A stretch of 64,000 nt of DNA from Stappia sp. (GCF_040110915.1 NZ_CP157793.1:1004939-1068938), one strand, 5' to 3'. Shown: positions 1 to 9,734, numbered from the stretch's first letter. Translations and numbers: made by a program. Notes: generated from the sequence alone by a model not told the origin.

Positions 1-335
1 TCCTGCGCGTGCTCGACGCCATCGGCCGCCGCTACGGCTGGCCCTGGCCGGACGATCTGGAGCAAGCCGTGCGCGCCGGGCAGGCCATTGATCTGAACTC
101 CTTCGGCCTGCGCATGCGGGTGCTGCCGGAGGATCCGGAACTGACGAGCGATGCGGCCGGTCTGCCCCGTCTCAACGTGATCCTCAACTTCCCGGGCGTG
201 GATCTCGTCGCCCCGGCGGAACTTTTCGCGCCGTTTTCCTGGGAGGAGGAGCGGCACCCGCGCAGGGCCCGGCCGCAGGGCGGCGGCCGGCTCGTGCCGC
301 GTGCGGACGATCCTAGCGTCCCGGGAGCGGAATGA
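1..335 (+). CDS. 3' end of an unrecognised gene (partial)
   Basis: The reading frame is open from base 3 to the TGA at 333-335, so the gene begins before the window; a GTG at 9 is in frame but need not be the start. The visible part is about 110 residues, with no signal peptide, membrane segment or motif I recognise, and it ends in an Arg/Pro-rich low-complexity tail. The last 23 bases overlap the end of the convergent pirin gene. The function is unknown. Confidence 0.5.
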   Translation, partial: LRVLDAIGRRYGWPWPDDLEQAVRAGQAIDLNSFGLRMRVLPEDPELTSDAAGLPRLNVILNFPGVDLVAPAELFAPFSWEEERHPRRARPQGGGRLVPRADDPSVPGAE

Positions 336-1239
336 AATCCTCCGCGTCGCCCGGCACCGTGTCGAAGCGCATGCGCTTCCAGTCGTCCTTGGCCTGTTCG
401 ATGCGCTCCTTCGACGAGGAGACGAAGTTCCACCAGATATAGCGCGGCTCGTCCATCGGCTCGCCGCCGAGGATCAGGAAGCGCGCCGGATCGGGCCCGG
501 CCGCCGTCACGGTGATGCGGTCGCCCGGCTTGAAGACGAGCAACCGCCCGGCCTCGAAGGTCTCGCCGGCGATCTCCACCGTGCCGCCGACGGTGTAGAG
601 CGCGCGTTCCTCGTGGAGCGCATCGAGCGGAAGGCTGCGGCCCGGCTCCAGGCTCACATCCGCATAGATGGTCTCAGAGGCCGTCTTGACCGGGGAACGT
701 GCGCCATACATCTCGCCGGCGATCACGCGCACCGTCGCGCCGCGATCCTCCAGCACCGGCAGATCGGCGCGCCCGACATGCTCGAAGGCCGGGGCGGTTT
801 CTTCCGCGTGTTTGGGCAGCGCCACCCAACTCTGGATGCCGAACAGCTTGCGTCGCTTCGTCTTCCACTCCGGGTCCTCGCGCTCGGAATGGACGATGCC
901 GGAGCCCGCCGTCATCCAGTTCAACTCGCCCGGGCGAATGATCATGTCCGAGCCGAGGCTGTCGCGGTGGTGCACTTCGCCCTCGAAGAGATAGGTCACG
1001 GTGGCGAGCCCGATATGGGGATGCGGCCGCACGTCGATGCCGCCCGTCTCCAGAAACTCCGCCGGTCCCATCTGGTCGAAGAAGATGAAGGGCCCCACCA
1101 TCTGCCGCTTCGGCGAGGGCAGCGCGCGGCGCACCTCGAAGCCGCCGAGATCGCGGGCCCGCGGCACGATCAGCGTGTCGATGAGATCGCAGGCGCTCGC
1201 GTCGCCGGGGGTGGGGTCGAAGTCTGGCATCCAGGTCAT
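313..1239 (-). CDS. pirin family protein
   Basis: This is a 308-residue bicupin of the pirin family, metal-binding nuclear-type proteins found widely in bacteria. Some members act as quercetinases and others as regulators. The N-terminal cupin carries the family signature [15 protein letters not shown] and then a second His pair (VHHRDS), the usual iron ligands. A pirin C-terminal domain follows (roughly residues 180-290). The start at 1239 (MTWMPDFDP) is chosen because the longer frame upstream has a low-complexity Arg/Pro sequence atypical of pirins. The gene stands alone, convergent with the partial gene at the window edge. The substrate or partner cannot be told from sequence. Confidence 0.85.
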   Translation of the reverse strand: MTWMPDFDPTPGDASACDLIDTLIVPRARDLGGFEVRRALPSPKRQMVGPFIFFDQMGPAEFLETGGIDVRPHPHIGLATVTYLFEGEVHHRDSLGSDMIIRPGELNWMTAGSGIVHSEREDPEWKTKRRKLFGIQSWVALPKHAEETAPAFEHVGRADLPVLEDRGATVRVIAGEMYGARSPVKTASETIYADVSLEPGRSLPLDALHEERALYTVGGTVEIAGETFEAGRLLVFKPGDRITVTAAGPDPARFLILGGEPMDEPRYIWWNFVSSSKERIEQAKDDWKRMRFDTVPGDAEDFIPLPGR

Positions 1240-1560
1240 GATCGGGTCGCTCCGCTTGCGCGTCGTCCGGGGGCCGGGTCCCGGCCACCTCAAAGGGCCG
1301 TGGAAAAGCCCGCTCGCCAAGGCTACACGAGACCAAGTGTCTCGTACTTGTCATGGTTTCCCAAGATAGTCGCGCGACGCCCGCGCGCCAGCCGGTCGTC
1401 TCGCGACGCGCTGTTTCCGTTTTGCGAACAGTGGAGGATCTCGGGCGCGATTGTCTTCCCACTCTGCGGTCGACTCCGCAGGGCATCCCGGGACAGGTCA
1501 TGTCATCCTGTGGCGCGGGCCCAAGGGGATTCGCGTCAGGTTCCAGTCGGATTGATCTTC
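1240..1560. other. intergenic region between divergent pirin and sulfatase genes
   Basis: This 321-bp stretch must hold both divergent promoters. A 15-bp palindrome (GGCCGGG-T-CCCGGCC, 1272-1286) lies close to the pirin start; with a one-base centre it could be a protein site or chance in GC-rich DNA. I see no convincing coding sequence or clear -35/-10 pair. Confidence 0.4.
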
Positions 1561-3102
1561 ATGCTCAACGTTCTGCTCATCACCGCCGACCAGTGGCGCG
1601 GCGACTGCCTCGGCATTGCCGGGCATCCTCAGGTCAGGACGCCGAACATCGACGCGCTGGCCGCCGAGGGCGTCCATTTCGCGCGCCATTATTGCCAGGC
1701 CGCGCCCTGCGCGCCGGCGCGCGCCTGCCTCTACACCGGGCTTTACCAGATGACCAACCGGGTGGTGCGCAACGGCACGCCGCTCGATGCCCGTCACGAT
1801 ACCATCGCGCTCGCGGCGCGCCGTGCCGGCTACGATCCGACCCTCTTCGGCTACACCGACCAGGCGGTCGATCCGCGCACCGTCACGGGCGACGATCCCT
1901 GGCTGAGGACCTATGAGGGCATTCTGCCCGGCCTGAGCGTGCGCGTCCGCGTGCCGGAGGATCACGGGCCGTGGCTCTCCTGGCTGGAGGCGCGCGGTCA
2001 CGCGCTGCCGCACCCGGCGCGAGACATGTGGCTGCCGGCCGAGGGGCCGGCCGATCCGCCCTCCGGCACGCCGCCGCGCTACACGGCCGAGGAGACCGAA
2101 ACGGCCTTTCTGGTCGAGGAGTTCCTGCAATGGCAGGGCGAGCAGGCCCGCGCGCCGGAGGGGGCCAACACGAAGGGCTGGTTCGCGCATGTGAGCTTCA
2201 TCCGCCCGCATCCGCCCTTCATCGTGCCCGAGCCCTATGCCTCCATGTACGATCCCGAGGACGGTCCGGCGTTTCGCGGGGCGTCGACGCCGGAGGACGC
2301 GGGCGCGGTGCATCCCTTGCTCTCCTATGCGCTCGCCAGACAGAAAAAGTCGGACATGATCTGGGGCGCCAGCGGCAAGGTGCGCGACTGGGACGAGGCC
2401 ACCCGCCGGCAGATCCGGGCGACCTACTGGGGCATGATCTCGGAGGTCGACGCCCAGATCGGCCGTCTGATCGCCGGCCTCAAGGCATCCGGCGCGTGGG
2501 ACACCACCCTGATCGTGCTCACCTCCGACCACGGCGAGATGATGGGCGACCACCAGCTCTTTTCCAAGCTCGGCTTCTACGACCAGTCCTTCCACATTCC
2601 GCTGGTGGTGCGCGATCCGCGCAAGCCGAAGGCGCACGGGCGGACCGTGAGTGCCTTCACCGAATCCGTCGACATCATGCCGACGGTGCTCGAGGCCATC
2701 GGCGCGGATGTCCCCGGCTGGCTCGACGGGCGGGCGCTGACGCCGTTTCTCGATGGCGAGACGCCGGCCGACTGGCGGCGCGAGGCGCATTGGGAGTATG
2801 ATTTCCGCGAGGTTGCCACCGGCGAGGCGCAGGAGGCGCTCGGTCTTGCGATGGACGACTGCACGATGACGGTGATCCGCGACGAAGACGTCAAATACGT
2901 CCATTTCGCCGCGTTGCCGCCGCTGCTCTTCGATCTCGCCGCCGATCCGGACGAGACCCGCAATGTCGCCGAGGATCCGGCCTACGCGTCCGTCCGTCTG
3001 CACTACGCTGAGAAGATGCTCGCCTGGCGCGCCCGACACCTCGACCGCCGCCTGACGGGTATCGAACTGACGGAGGAGGGGCCTGTCGACGCACGGCGCT
3101 GA
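1561..3102 (+). CDS. phosphonate monoester hydrolase / arylsulfatase-type enzyme
   Basis: This 513-residue alkaline-phosphatase-superfamily hydrolase has the length and end-to-end pattern of rhizobial phosphonate monoester hydrolases, which also cleave phosphodiesters and sulfate esters. Metal ligands sit in the N-terminal ITADQW. The nucleophile is C50 in C-A-P-A-R, the consensus (C-x-P-x-R) for conversion to formylglycine. SDHGEMMGD and the late KYVHFAALPPLLFDL block are family landmarks. The frame extends far upstream, but family homology begins at this ATG. No signal peptide is visible, so it is probably cytoplasmic. The natural substrate is unknown, and a formylglycine-generating enzyme is not in the window. 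Confidence 0.88.
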   Translation: MLNVLLITADQWRGDCLGIAGHPQVRTPNIDALAAEGVHFARHYCQAAPCAPARACLYTGLYQMTNRVVRNGTPLDARHDTIALAARRAGYDPTLFGYTDQAVDPRTVTGDDPWLRTYEGILPGLSVRVRVPEDHGPWLSWLEARGHALPHPARDMWLPAEGPADPPSGTPPRYTAEETETAFLVEEFLQWQGEQARAPEGANTKGWFAHVSFIRPHPPFIVPEPYASMYDPEDGPAFRGASTPEDAGAVHPLLSYALARQKKSDMIWGASGKVRDWDEATRRQIRATYWGMISEVDAQIGRLIAGLKASGAWDTTLIVLTSDHGEMMGDHQLFSKLGFYDQSFHIPLVVRDPRKPKAHGRTVSAFTESVDIMPTVLEAIGADVPGWLDGRALTPFLDGETPADWRREAHWEYDFREVATGEAQEALGLAMDDCTMTVIRDEDVKYVHFAALPPLLFDLAADPDETRNVAEDPAYASVRLHYAEKMLAWRARHLDRRLTGIELTEEGPVDARR

Positions 3103-3128
3103 AGCGGCGGCGCGTGCCGGTGGTCCGG

Positions 3129-3926
3129 TCAGACCGTGCCGCCGAGCTCCGCGCCGAGATCCTGAAGCTCCTTGCCGCCGGCCATCAGCGTCTGCAGCTC
3201 GTCGATGGAAATCTCGTCCTTGGCGTGGGTGCCGAGCGTCTTGCCCCGGTTGAGCACGGTGAAGCGATTGCCGACCGCATAGGCGTGGCGCACGTTGTGG
3301 GTGATGAAGATCACCCCGAGCCCCTTGGCCCGGACCTGATCGATGTACTTGAGCACCATCGAGGTCTGCGCCACGCCGAGCGCGGAGGTCGGCTCGTCGA
3401 GGATCAGCACCTTCGCGCCGAAATAGACGGCGCGGGCGATCGCCACGCACTGCCGTTCGCCGCCCGACAGCGTGCCGACCGCCTGTTGCGGATCGCGCAC
3501 GTCGATGCCGATGCGGCGCATCTCCTCCCGCGTCACCGCGTCGGCATGGGCCATGTCCATGTGCCGAAACGGCCAGATGCCGGTGATCGGCTCGCGGCCC
3601 ATGAAGAAGTTGCGCGTGACCGACATCAGCGGGATCATGGCGAGATCCTGATGCACGGTGGCGATCCCGGCGTCGAGCGCGTCGCGCGGCGAGGTGAAGG
3701 CGGCCGGCCGGCCCTCCACGAGGAACGTGCCGGCGGTGGGCGCATGCACGCCCGACAGGGTCTTGATCAGCGTCGACTTGCCCGCGCCATTGTCGCCGAG
3801 CAGGCAGAGCACCTCGCCGGCATGCACCTTGATGGAAACGCCGCCGAGTGCGATGACGGAGCCGAAATGCTTGACGAGGTCGCGCACCTCGATCAGCGGT
3901 GTGGAGTGATCGGTCGTCTCGGTCAT
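3129..3926 (-). CDS. iatA: sugar (probably inositol) ABC transporter, ATP-binding protein
   Basis: This 265-residue single-domain ATPase belongs to the carbohydrate-uptake class that includes FrcA and IatA. Walker A is GDNGAGKST, the signature is LSGGERQ and Walker B is [12 protein letters not shown]. Classic sugar ATPases such as RbsA carry two ATPase domains; this one has a single domain, as in FrcA. It follows the permease gene after only 4 bp and is the last gene of a binding protein-permease-ATPase operon. The inositol assignment rests on the neighbouring iolR and iolG and the GGAA-N6-TTCC operator upstream of the operon. Fructose or ribose remain possible substrates. Confidence 0.82.
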   Translation of the reverse strand: MTETTDHSTPLIEVRDLVKHFGSVIALGGVSIKVHAGEVLCLLGDNGAGKSTLIKTLSGVHAPTAGTFLVEGRPAAFTSPRDALDAGIATVHQDLAMIPLMSVTRNFFMGREPITGIWPFRHMDMAHADAVTREEMRRIGIDVRDPQQAVGTLSGGERQCVAIARAVYFGAKVLILDEPTSALGVAQTSMVLKYIDQVRAKGLGVIFITHNVRHAYAVGNRFTVLNRGKTLGTHAKDEISIDELQTLMAGGKELQDLGAELGGTV

Positions 3927-3930
3927 GGCC

Positions 3931-5052
3931 TCAGCGCTCCCCGGTCGCGCGCTTGCGGATGTAGTTGTTGAACAGGACGGCGAGCAGCAGCATTCCGCCG
4001 AGGAACACCAGGTACCAGTCCTGGTCGATCTCGGTGTAGGTCAGGCCGATCAGCACCATGCCGAAGATGATCGCGCCGAAGAAGGCGCCGATGGCCGAGC
4101 CGTAACCGCCCGTGAGCAGGCAGCCGCCGATCACCGCCGCGATGATTGCCTCGAACTCCTTTTGGAAACCGCGCCGGGCATCGGTCGACCCGGCATCGAG
4201 CACGGTGAGAACGGCGACGAGCGCGGCGCACATGGCGGTGCCCATGAACAGGATGGTTTTCACGCGCCGCACGGGAACGCCGGAGTTGCGCGCCGCATTG
4301 GCGTCGCCGCCGGCGGCGAAGATCCAGTTGCCGAACTGCGTGCGCAGCAGCACCCAGGTCGCGACACCGGCGATGCCCATGAACCAAAGGATCTCGACCG
4401 GCACGCCGGTGACCTTCGGCGTTCCGTTGCGAAACGTGTCGATCCAGCCCTGCGCGGCGAGCCAGGCGAACAGACCCTCGAAGGCCTCGCCGGAGAAGAG
4501 TTCCAGGATCGGGCTGTCGCCGGCCGCCTCCTTGACGCCGCGCAGCTGGGTGGCGCCGCCGGTCGCCCACTTGAGGCCGACGAGCGTCAGCCCGCGCAGG
4601 ATGAACAGGAAGGCGAGCGTCACGATGAAGGAGGGCAGGCCGGTTCTGAGCACGATCTGCCCGTTGAGCGCGCCGATGCCGGCGGCGAACACCAGCGTCG
4701 CGGCGATCGCCACGATCAGCGGCATGTCCCAGGTGACCAGCACCGTGCCGAAGGCGAGGCCGGCGAAGGCGACCATCGAGCCGACCGACAGGTCGAACTC
4801 GCCGCCGACCATCAGCATCGCCGCGCCGATGGCGAGAATGCCGAGCTGGGCGGCCGGCGCCATGAAGTTCATGATCCCGGCGAGAGAAAACATCGCCGGA
4901 TTGGCGACCGTCATGAAGAAGATCGTCACCAGAACGAGCCCGGCGAGCGCCCCGAGTTCCGGGCGCCGCAGGAGCCTGGTGAGAAGGGAGGTGTCCCTGA
5001 GCCGTTCGTCGCGCTCGGCCGTCGCGGCCGGGGCTGCCTGTCCGTCGCTCAT
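3931..5052 (-). CDS. iatP: sugar (probably inositol) ABC transporter, permease
   Basis: This is a 373-residue integral membrane protein of the RbsC/FrcC/IatP family. It has many hydrophobic segments and the family block [21 protein letters not shown] near residue 90. A roughly 60-residue polar stretch in the middle (about residues 150-215) lies between membrane segments. The start MSDGQ at 5052 follows an AGGAG-like site; the frame continues upstream without family similarity. It should form a homodimeric channel for the substrate delivered by the binding protein encoded upstream, with energy from the ATPase downstream. Confidence 0.82.
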   Translation of the reverse strand: MSDGQAAPAATAERDERLRDTSLLTRLLRRPELGALAGLVLVTIFFMTVANPAMFSLAGIMNFMAPAAQLGILAIGAAMLMVGGEFDLSVGSMVAFAGLAFGTVLVTWDMPLIVAIAATLVFAAGIGALNGQIVLRTGLPSFIVTLAFLFILRGLTLVGLKWATGGATQLRGVKEAAGDSPILELFSGEAFEGLFAWLAAQGWIDTFRNGTPKVTGVPVEILWFMGIAGVATWVLLRTQFGNWIFAAGGDANAARNSGVPVRRVKTILFMGTAMCAALVAVLTVLDAGSTDARRGFQKEFEAIIAAVIGGCLLTGGYGSAIGAFFGAIIFGMVLIGLTYTEIDQDWYLVFLGGMLLLAVLFNNYIRKRATGER

Positions 5053-5142
5053 GTGTCCGTCGCTCCTGTCGGAGGTCTCTCGACCTGCGATCCTTGCGCA
5101 TCCGTGCGGCCACGGCCCGCGCCTGATGTCCACTCGACTGTC

Positions 5143-5167
5143 GGGAGCGCGCCGGCGGCGCGCTCCC
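5143..5167. repeat. intercistronic hairpin between binding-protein and permease genes
   Basis: A perfect 10-bp stem (GGGAGCGCGC with GCGCGCTCCC) closes a 5-base loop, 16 bp past the binding-protein stop codon on the minus strand. Such hairpins commonly protect the 3' end of binding-protein mRNA, raising its level over the permease. That role is inferred. No T tract follows on the minus strand, so it is not a clear terminator. Confidence 0.6.
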
Positions 5168-5182
5168 TTTTCGCGTTGGGCG

Positions 5183-6133
5183 TCAGCGGATGCCCTGGGC
5201 CGACAGTTCGACCACCTGGGCCGCCTTGTCCTGCGTGATCAGGTTCGGGCCCGAGGGGACATTGCCGCCCGGCATCAGGCCGTAGCGGGCGTGATTGGCG
5301 AGGAACACCACCGGCAGATAGCCCTGCAGATACTGCTGCTGGTCGATGGCGAAGGCCGCCTCGCCATCGGCGACCGCCTGCAGGAAGTTCGCCGACAGGT
5401 CGAAGGTCGCGACGCGCACGCTGTCCAGCATGCCGGTGTCGCGCACCGCCTGCACGACCGGCTCGCCGGCGAGCGACGCGCCGAGCGCCATGATCGTGTC
5501 GATGTCCCCGTCGGAGGCGAGCGCCGCCTTGGTCTTCGACAGGATCTCGCCCGGATCGTTGGTGGTCGGCAGCACCGTCACATCGCCGCCGAAGCCCGCG
5601 GCAAAGCCCTCGCAGCGCATGTCGAGCGCGACGTTGCCGACCTCGTGGTTGACGCAAAGGCCCTTGGTGCCGCCGAGTTCGGCGAGCTTCTCGCCGGCGC
5701 GCTTGCCGGCGTCGTATTCCTCCTGACCGACATGCAGCAGCGCGCCGAGTTCGGCCGAGACGTCCGAGCCGGAGTTCATCGAGATCACCGGAATGCCGGC
5801 CGACACCGCCTTGCGGATCGAATCGCCGAGCGCATCCGCGTCGGGAATCGAGACGATCAGCCCGTGCGGCTCCTGGTTGACCGCCGCGTCGATCAGCTGC
5901 GCCATGGCGACCATGTCGAAGGTTTCCGGCGCGCGGTAGTCGACGTTCACCTTCATGTCCTCGCCGGCCTGGGCGACGCCGTTCTTCACGACCGACCAGA
6001 ACGGATCGGACGCCTGTCCGTGGCTGACGACGATGATGTTGACGTCCTCGGCCATGGCCGGGGCCACCGGCGCGGCGCTTGCGAGGCCGACGGCGGCGAC
6101 GGCCGCCATCAGGCGGGTGACTGCGCGTTTCAT
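5183..6133 (-). CDS. ibpA: sugar (probably inositol) ABC transporter, periplasmic binding protein
   Basis: This 316-residue protein has a Sec signal peptide (MKRAVTRLMAAVAAVG..., cleavage near AMA-ED, residue 28) and a type I periplasmic-binding fold (Peripla_BP_4). It resembles the RbsB/FrcB/IbpA binding proteins, with IIVVSHGQASDPFWSVVKNG at the N-terminal ligand pocket. A GGAGG site ends 7 bases before the ATG. It is the first gene of the uptake operon, and the IolR-type operator lies 241-254 bp upstream. Inositol as ligand is inferred from context. Confidence 0.84.
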   Translation of the reverse strand: MKRAVTRLMAAVAAVGLASAAPVAPAMAEDVNIIVVSHGQASDPFWSVVKNGVAQAGEDMKVNVDYRAPETFDMVAMAQLIDAAVNQEPHGLIVSIPDADALGDSIRKAVSAGIPVISMNSGSDVSAELGALLHVGQEEYDAGKRAGEKLAELGGTKGLCVNHEVGNVALDMRCEGFAAGFGGDVTVLPTTNDPGEILSKTKAALASDGDIDTIMALGASLAGEPVVQAVRDTGMLDSVRVATFDLSANFLQAVADGEAAFAIDQQQYLQGYLPVVFLANHARYGLMPGGNVPSGPNLITQDKAAQVVELSAQGIR

Positions 6134-6556
6134 GGTGTTTCCTCCCAAATCCCTGGCGCTCCTTGCGAGCGATGTGCGTTTCCCGTGCGTTCTCCGTTCG
6201 AGGTCGACGCCGAACCCGTCGCGCGGGCGACGACCCGCCGCCCGCGCCACCGGCCCCGGCACGGGGCTTCGCCCTTCTGTGCGCGAGACCACGGCCGTCT
6301 CGCGACGGCTGGTGGCTGGCGGCGTTGCACCGGTCGATGACCTCGGAATGACGCGTTCTAAAATGCGCCATATGGAATTTTTATTCCATTTTGCCTTCTG
6401 CGATGTCAAGTTGAAATGGAAGGAGGCGACGACTCGCGGCGATGCGACATCGCCGGCGGGCGGGGTTTTCCGCAAGGTCGCCTTGCGCGGATTGCCGGGG
6501 CGGACCGATAAGAGGGCCGCGACAGGCGTTGAAACGGGCGGCGGAAAGGACAGGCG
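6134..6556. other. divergent control region, binding-protein operon / iolR
   Basis: This 423-bp intergenic region separates the transporter operon (minus) from iolR (plus). Around 6360-6420 it turns AT-rich, which marks the likely promoter zone and contains the operator listed separately. The part from 6134 to 6355 is GC-rich with no credible coding sequence, so the transporter operon probably has a long leader. Confidence 0.55.
6374..6387. promoter_or_regulatory. IolR-type operator GGAA-N6-TTCC (site 1)
   Basis: GGAA-TTTTTA-TTCC lies within a wider inverted repeat (6372-6389, TGGAAT...ATTCCA). The pattern matches the GGAA-N6-TTCC site reported for the RpiR-family repressor IolR of Sinorhizobium meliloti. 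It sits between the divergent transporter operon and the iolR gene, so it can control both. Confidence 0.72.
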
Positions 6557-7420
6557 ATGAGCACGCGCGACACGGACCGGGATCTCGGGCAGCCGCCGAG
6601 GGAGTACGATGCCCTGCGTGCGCTGCTGATCGAGCGCCGGCCGGAGATGCCCAAGCGGCTGGCGCAGGTCGCGGCCTTCGCCGTCGACCGGCCCGACGAT
6701 GTGACCTTCGGCACCGTGGCGGCGATCGCCGAACAGGCGGAGGTGCAGCCCTCGACGCTGGTGCGCTTCGCCCAGTCGCTCGGCTATCAGGGGTTCTCCG
6801 AGTTTCAGGACGTGTTTCGCGCGCGGCTGCGCGAGCGCTGGCCGGATTACGAGGAGCGGCTGGAGGTCCTGCGCCATCGCCCCGGCGAGCGCGAGGGCGC
6901 GCATGGCCTGTTCGCCGATTTCGTCGACACGGCGGTTGCGTCGCTGCTGCGCCTGCGCAGCACGATCCCGGCGGAGGCGATGGACCGCGCGGCGCGGCTG
7001 ATGGCCGACGCCCGGGTGATCTATCTCGTCGCGCAGCGCCGCGCCTTTCCGGTCAGCGCCTATATGGCCTATGCGCTTGCAAAGCTCGGCATCACGGCCG
7101 TGCTGGTCGACAATCTCGCCTCGCTGGGGGCGGAGCAGGTCGAGGGCGCGGGCCCTGAGGATCTGGTGCTCGCGGTCAGCTTCACGCCCTACACCGCGCT
7201 CACCGTCGAGGTGGCCAATGCGGCGGCGGCGCGCGGCGTGCCGGTGCTGGCCATCACCGATTCGCCCTTCTCGCCGCTGATCCAGTCGGCGGATGCGGTG
7301 ATCGAGGTGGTGGAGGCGGATCTCGGCGCCTTCCGCTCCCTGTCCGGGACACAATGTCTGGCGATGGCGCTCTGCGTCGCGGCGGCCGAACTGCGCCGCG
7401 ACGCCGCTGGTGCCTCGTGA
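6557..7420 (+). CDS. iolR: RpiR-family transcriptional regulator, IolR-like
   Basis: This 287-residue regulator has an N-terminal RpiR helix-turn-helix (about residues 20-95, including AIAEQAEVQPSTLVRFAQSLGYQ) and a C-terminal SIS sugar-phosphate-binding domain (about 125-265). The family senses phosphorylated sugars; IolR responds to an inositol-catabolism intermediate. Two GGAA-N6-TTCC sites flank the gene, upstream of it with the transporter operon and upstream of iolG. This supports a local repressor of inositol uptake and oxidation. It ends 1 bp from the convergent iolG stop. Confidence 0.85.
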   Translation: MSTRDTDRDLGQPPREYDALRALLIERRPEMPKRLAQVAAFAVDRPDDVTFGTVAAIAEQAEVQPSTLVRFAQSLGYQGFSEFQDVFRARLRERWPDYEERLEVLRHRPGEREGAHGLFADFVDTAVASLLRLRSTIPAEAMDRAARLMADARVIYLVAQRRAFPVSAYMAYALAKLGITAVLVDNLASLGAEQVEGAGPEDLVLAVSFTPYTALTVEVANAAAARGVPVLAITDSPFSPLIQSADAVIEVVEADLGAFRSLSGTQCLAMALCVAAAELRRDAAGAS

Positions 7421-7421
7421 C

Positions 7422-8423
7422 TTAGCTCAGCCGCACCGGCGCCCCCGTGCGCGCGGCCTCGGTGGCCGCGTCGGCGAGGCGCTGGGCCTGCAATCCGTCA
7501 TGGCCGTCCGGCGAGGGCGCGGCCTCGCCGCGCGCGCAGGCCACGAAGGCCTCGAGCTGCAGGCGGTAGGCCGCCGCATAGCGTTCCAGAAAGAAGGCCT
7601 GCGCCGGATCGCTGGTGAAGCCCTCCGCCGTGGCGAGTTCCACGCTCGTCTCGTGCTGGTTGCCGGCCCTGAGCAGGCCGGCTGACCCATGCACCTCGAT
7701 CCGCTGGTCGTAGCCGTAGGTGGCGCGCCGCGAATTCGAAATCTGGGCGATCTTGCCGCTTGCGGTCTTCAGGAGGACGGCGGCGGTGTCCACGTCGCCG
7801 GCGGCGCCGATCTCCGGGTCCACCAGGCTGGAGCCGACCGCATGCACCTCCACCGGCTCTTCCTCCAGCAGGAAGCGCGCCATGTCGAAATCGTGGATCA
7901 TCATGTCGCGGAACAGCCCGCCCGAGCGCGCGACATAGGAGGCCGGCGGCGGCGAGGGGTCGCGCGACAGGATGGTGACAATTTCCACCGCACCGATGCG
8001 CCCCTCTTTGATCCGGGCCTTGAGCGCGGCGAAATTCGGGTCGAATCTCCGGTTGAAGCCGATGAAGAGCGGCACGCCGGCGCCTTCCACCGCCGCGACC
8101 ACCTGCGCGACGCGCTCGGCCGACAGATCGACCGGCTTTTCGCAGAAGATCGCCTTGCCCGCGCGGGCCGCCTGCTCGATGAAATCGGCATGGGTGTCGG
8201 TCGGCGAGGCGATCAGCACCGCATCCACATCCGCGCCCGTGAGCGCCCGGTCGAGATCGAGCACCGGAACGCCGAGACGCCGCGCCAGATCGCCGGCCGC
8301 CTCGGGCAGGGCGTCGCAGATGCCGGCAAGCCGCACGTCCCCCCGGTCGGCCGCGCGGGCGGCAAGATTGCTGGCATGAATGCGGCCGATTCGACCGGCT
8401 CCGATCACGGCGATGGCGAGCAC
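7422..8423 (-). CDS. iolG: inositol 2-dehydrogenase
   Basis: This 333-residue Gfo/Idh/MocA oxidoreductase should oxidise myo-inositol to 2-keto-myo-inositol with NAD+. It has the N-terminal Rossmann signature VIGAGRIGRIH, the EKP motif (CEKPVD) with the conserved Lys, and the IolG-type block SGGLFRDMMIHDFDMARF followed by RRATYGYDQRIEVHG. The GTG start at 8423 is chosen because AAAGGA lies 7 bases upstream and homology starts there; the frame runs on to 8570 without similarity. It is divergent from the next dehydrogenase, with an IolR-type site in between. Confidence 0.88.
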   Translation of the reverse strand: MLAIAVIGAGRIGRIHASNLAARAADRGDVRLAGICDALPEAAGDLARRLGVPVLDLDRALTGADVDAVLIASPTDTHADFIEQAARAGKAIFCEKPVDLSAERVAQVVAAVEGAGVPLFIGFNRRFDPNFAALKARIKEGRIGAVEIVTILSRDPSPPPASYVARSGGLFRDMMIHDFDMARFLLEEEPVEVHAVGSSLVDPEIGAAGDVDTAAVLLKTASGKIAQISNSRRATYGYDQRIEVHGSAGLLRAGNQHETSVELATAEGFTSDPAQAFFLERYAAAYRLQLEAFVACARGEAAPSPDGHDGLQAQRLADAATEAARTGAPVRLS

Positions 8424-8445
8424 GTTGGCGTCCTTTCGCGAAAAG

Positions 8446-8459
8446 GGAATGTACGTTCC
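8446..8459. promoter_or_regulatory. IolR-type operator GGAA-N6-TTCC (site 2)
   Basis: GGAA-TGTACG-TTCC is a near-perfect inverted repeat 23 bp upstream of the iolG start and 79 bp before the divergent dehydrogenase start. It shares the consensus with the site at 6374-6387, tying the importer, iolG and the second dehydrogenase into one regulon. Confidence 0.72.
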
Positions 8460-8538
8460 ATATTGACCCGAACATAGAATTATCGTTTCACTCGCGCAAG
8501 CGGCGAGCGGCAGTCGTCGCAGCGACGGGAGGACGGGC

Positions 8539-9687
8539 ATGAGCGGGGCGGACAAGCAGGCGCGCAGCATCGGCGTAGGGCTGATCGGGACAGGCTACAT
8601 GGGCAAGTGTCACGCGCTGGCCTGGACATCCGTGCGCACCGTCTTCGGCGACGTCGCGCGCCCGCGCCTCGAGTTCCTGTGCGAGGTGAGCGAGGATCTG
8701 GCCCGCGAACGGGCGCAAGCGCTGGGCTTTGCGCGGGCGACCGCCGACTGGCGCGCGCTGATCGCCGATCCGGCCGTCGACGTTGTGTCGATCACCACGC
8801 CCAATGCCTTTCACCCCGAGATGGCGATCGCGGCGCTGGAAGCCGGCAAGCACGTGTGGTGCGAAAAGCCGATGGCGCCGGCGCTCGCCGATGCGCGGGC
8901 CATGCGCGCGGCGGCCCGGGCGAGCGGGCGCGTCGCCGTGCTGGGTTACAATTACATCCAGAACCCCGCCTTCCGGCATATCGAGGCGCTGATCGCGCAA
9001 GGCGCCATCGGCACGCCGGTGCAGCTGCGCGCCGAGATGGACGAGGATTTCATGGCCGATGCGGCGACCCGCTTTTCGTGGAAGAGCGCGGCGCCCTCGG
9101 GCTATGGTGCGCTCGACGATTTCGCCGTGCATCCGCTGTCGCTGATCCAGCGGCTGTTCGGCAGGGTGGAGCGCGTCTTCTGCGACATGGCGAAGCCCTA
9201 TGCGACGCGGCCCGATGATGCCGGCGCGCCGCGCGCCGTGGAGACTCACGACATGGCGAACCTGCTGCTCCGGCTGGAAGGCGGCGTGCAGGCGAGCCTG
9301 CTGGTCAACCGCGCCGCCTGGGGGCGCAAGGGCCGGATCGCGTTGCAGATCTTCGGTTCAAAAGGCTCCATCCTCTACGATCAGGAGCGTATGAACGAGG
9401 TCGAGATCTATCGCGCCGACGGCGCCGCGAGCGGGCAGGGTTATACCCGCATTCTGACGGGGCCGGCCCATGAACCCTATGATGCCTTCCTGCCGGCGCC
9501 CGGCCACGGGCTCGGCTTCAACGATCTCAAGGTGATCGAGTGCCGCGAGCTGCTGCGCGCGATCGACGGCGCGCCGGCGCGGGTCGTCACCTTCGACGAC
9601 GGGCTCGAGATCGAACGCGCGGTGCATGCCGCCGCCCGCGCCTTCGAGGCGGGGCGCTGGGAGGATGTGGGCGCTCTCGACGGCTGA
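8539..9687 (+). CDS. Gfo/Idh/MocA family dehydrogenase
   Basis: This 382-residue NAD(P)-dependent oxidoreductase has an N-terminal Rossmann fold (GLIGTGYMGKCHA), the catalytic CEKPMA motif and a C-terminal Gfo/Idh/MocA domain. It resembles the longer members of the family that act on inositol isomers and keto-inositols (scyllo-inositol dehydrogenase or IdhA/MocA type). GGGAGG lies just before the ATG. Divergence from iolG across an IolR-type operator argues for a role in inositol-isomer use. The exact substrate cannot be read from sequence. Confidence 0.78.
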   Translation: MSGADKQARSIGVGLIGTGYMGKCHALAWTSVRTVFGDVARPRLEFLCEVSEDLARERAQALGFARATADWRALIADPAVDVVSITTPNAFHPEMAIAALEAGKHVWCEKPMAPALADARAMRAAARASGRVAVLGYNYIQNPAFRHIEALIAQGAIGTPVQLRAEMDEDFMADAATRFSWKSAAPSGYGALDDFAVHPLSLIQRLFGRVERVFCDMAKPYATRPDDAGAPRAVETHDMANLLLRLEGGVQASLLVNRAAWGRKGRIALQIFGSKGSILYDQERMNEVEIYRADGAASGQGYTRILTGPAHEPYDAFLPAPGHGLGFNDLKVIECRELLRAIDGAPARVVTFDDGLEIERAVHAAARAFEAGRWEDVGALDG

Positions 9688-9734
9688 GACCCCGGCCGGG
9701 TCATGCGAACGGCCGGGTCAGGCGAACGGGCGGG

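Noticed and set aside
301-1560. Upstream extension of the sulfatase frame
   Set aside because: It runs antisense through the pirin gene and lacks homology; sulfatase similarity starts at the ATG at 1561.
1498-3450. Long open frame on the minus strand opposite the sulfatase gene
   Set aside because: It is the antisense shadow of a well-matched sulfatase and spans unrelated genes; its translation is Arg/Gly/His-rich low complexity with no family signature.
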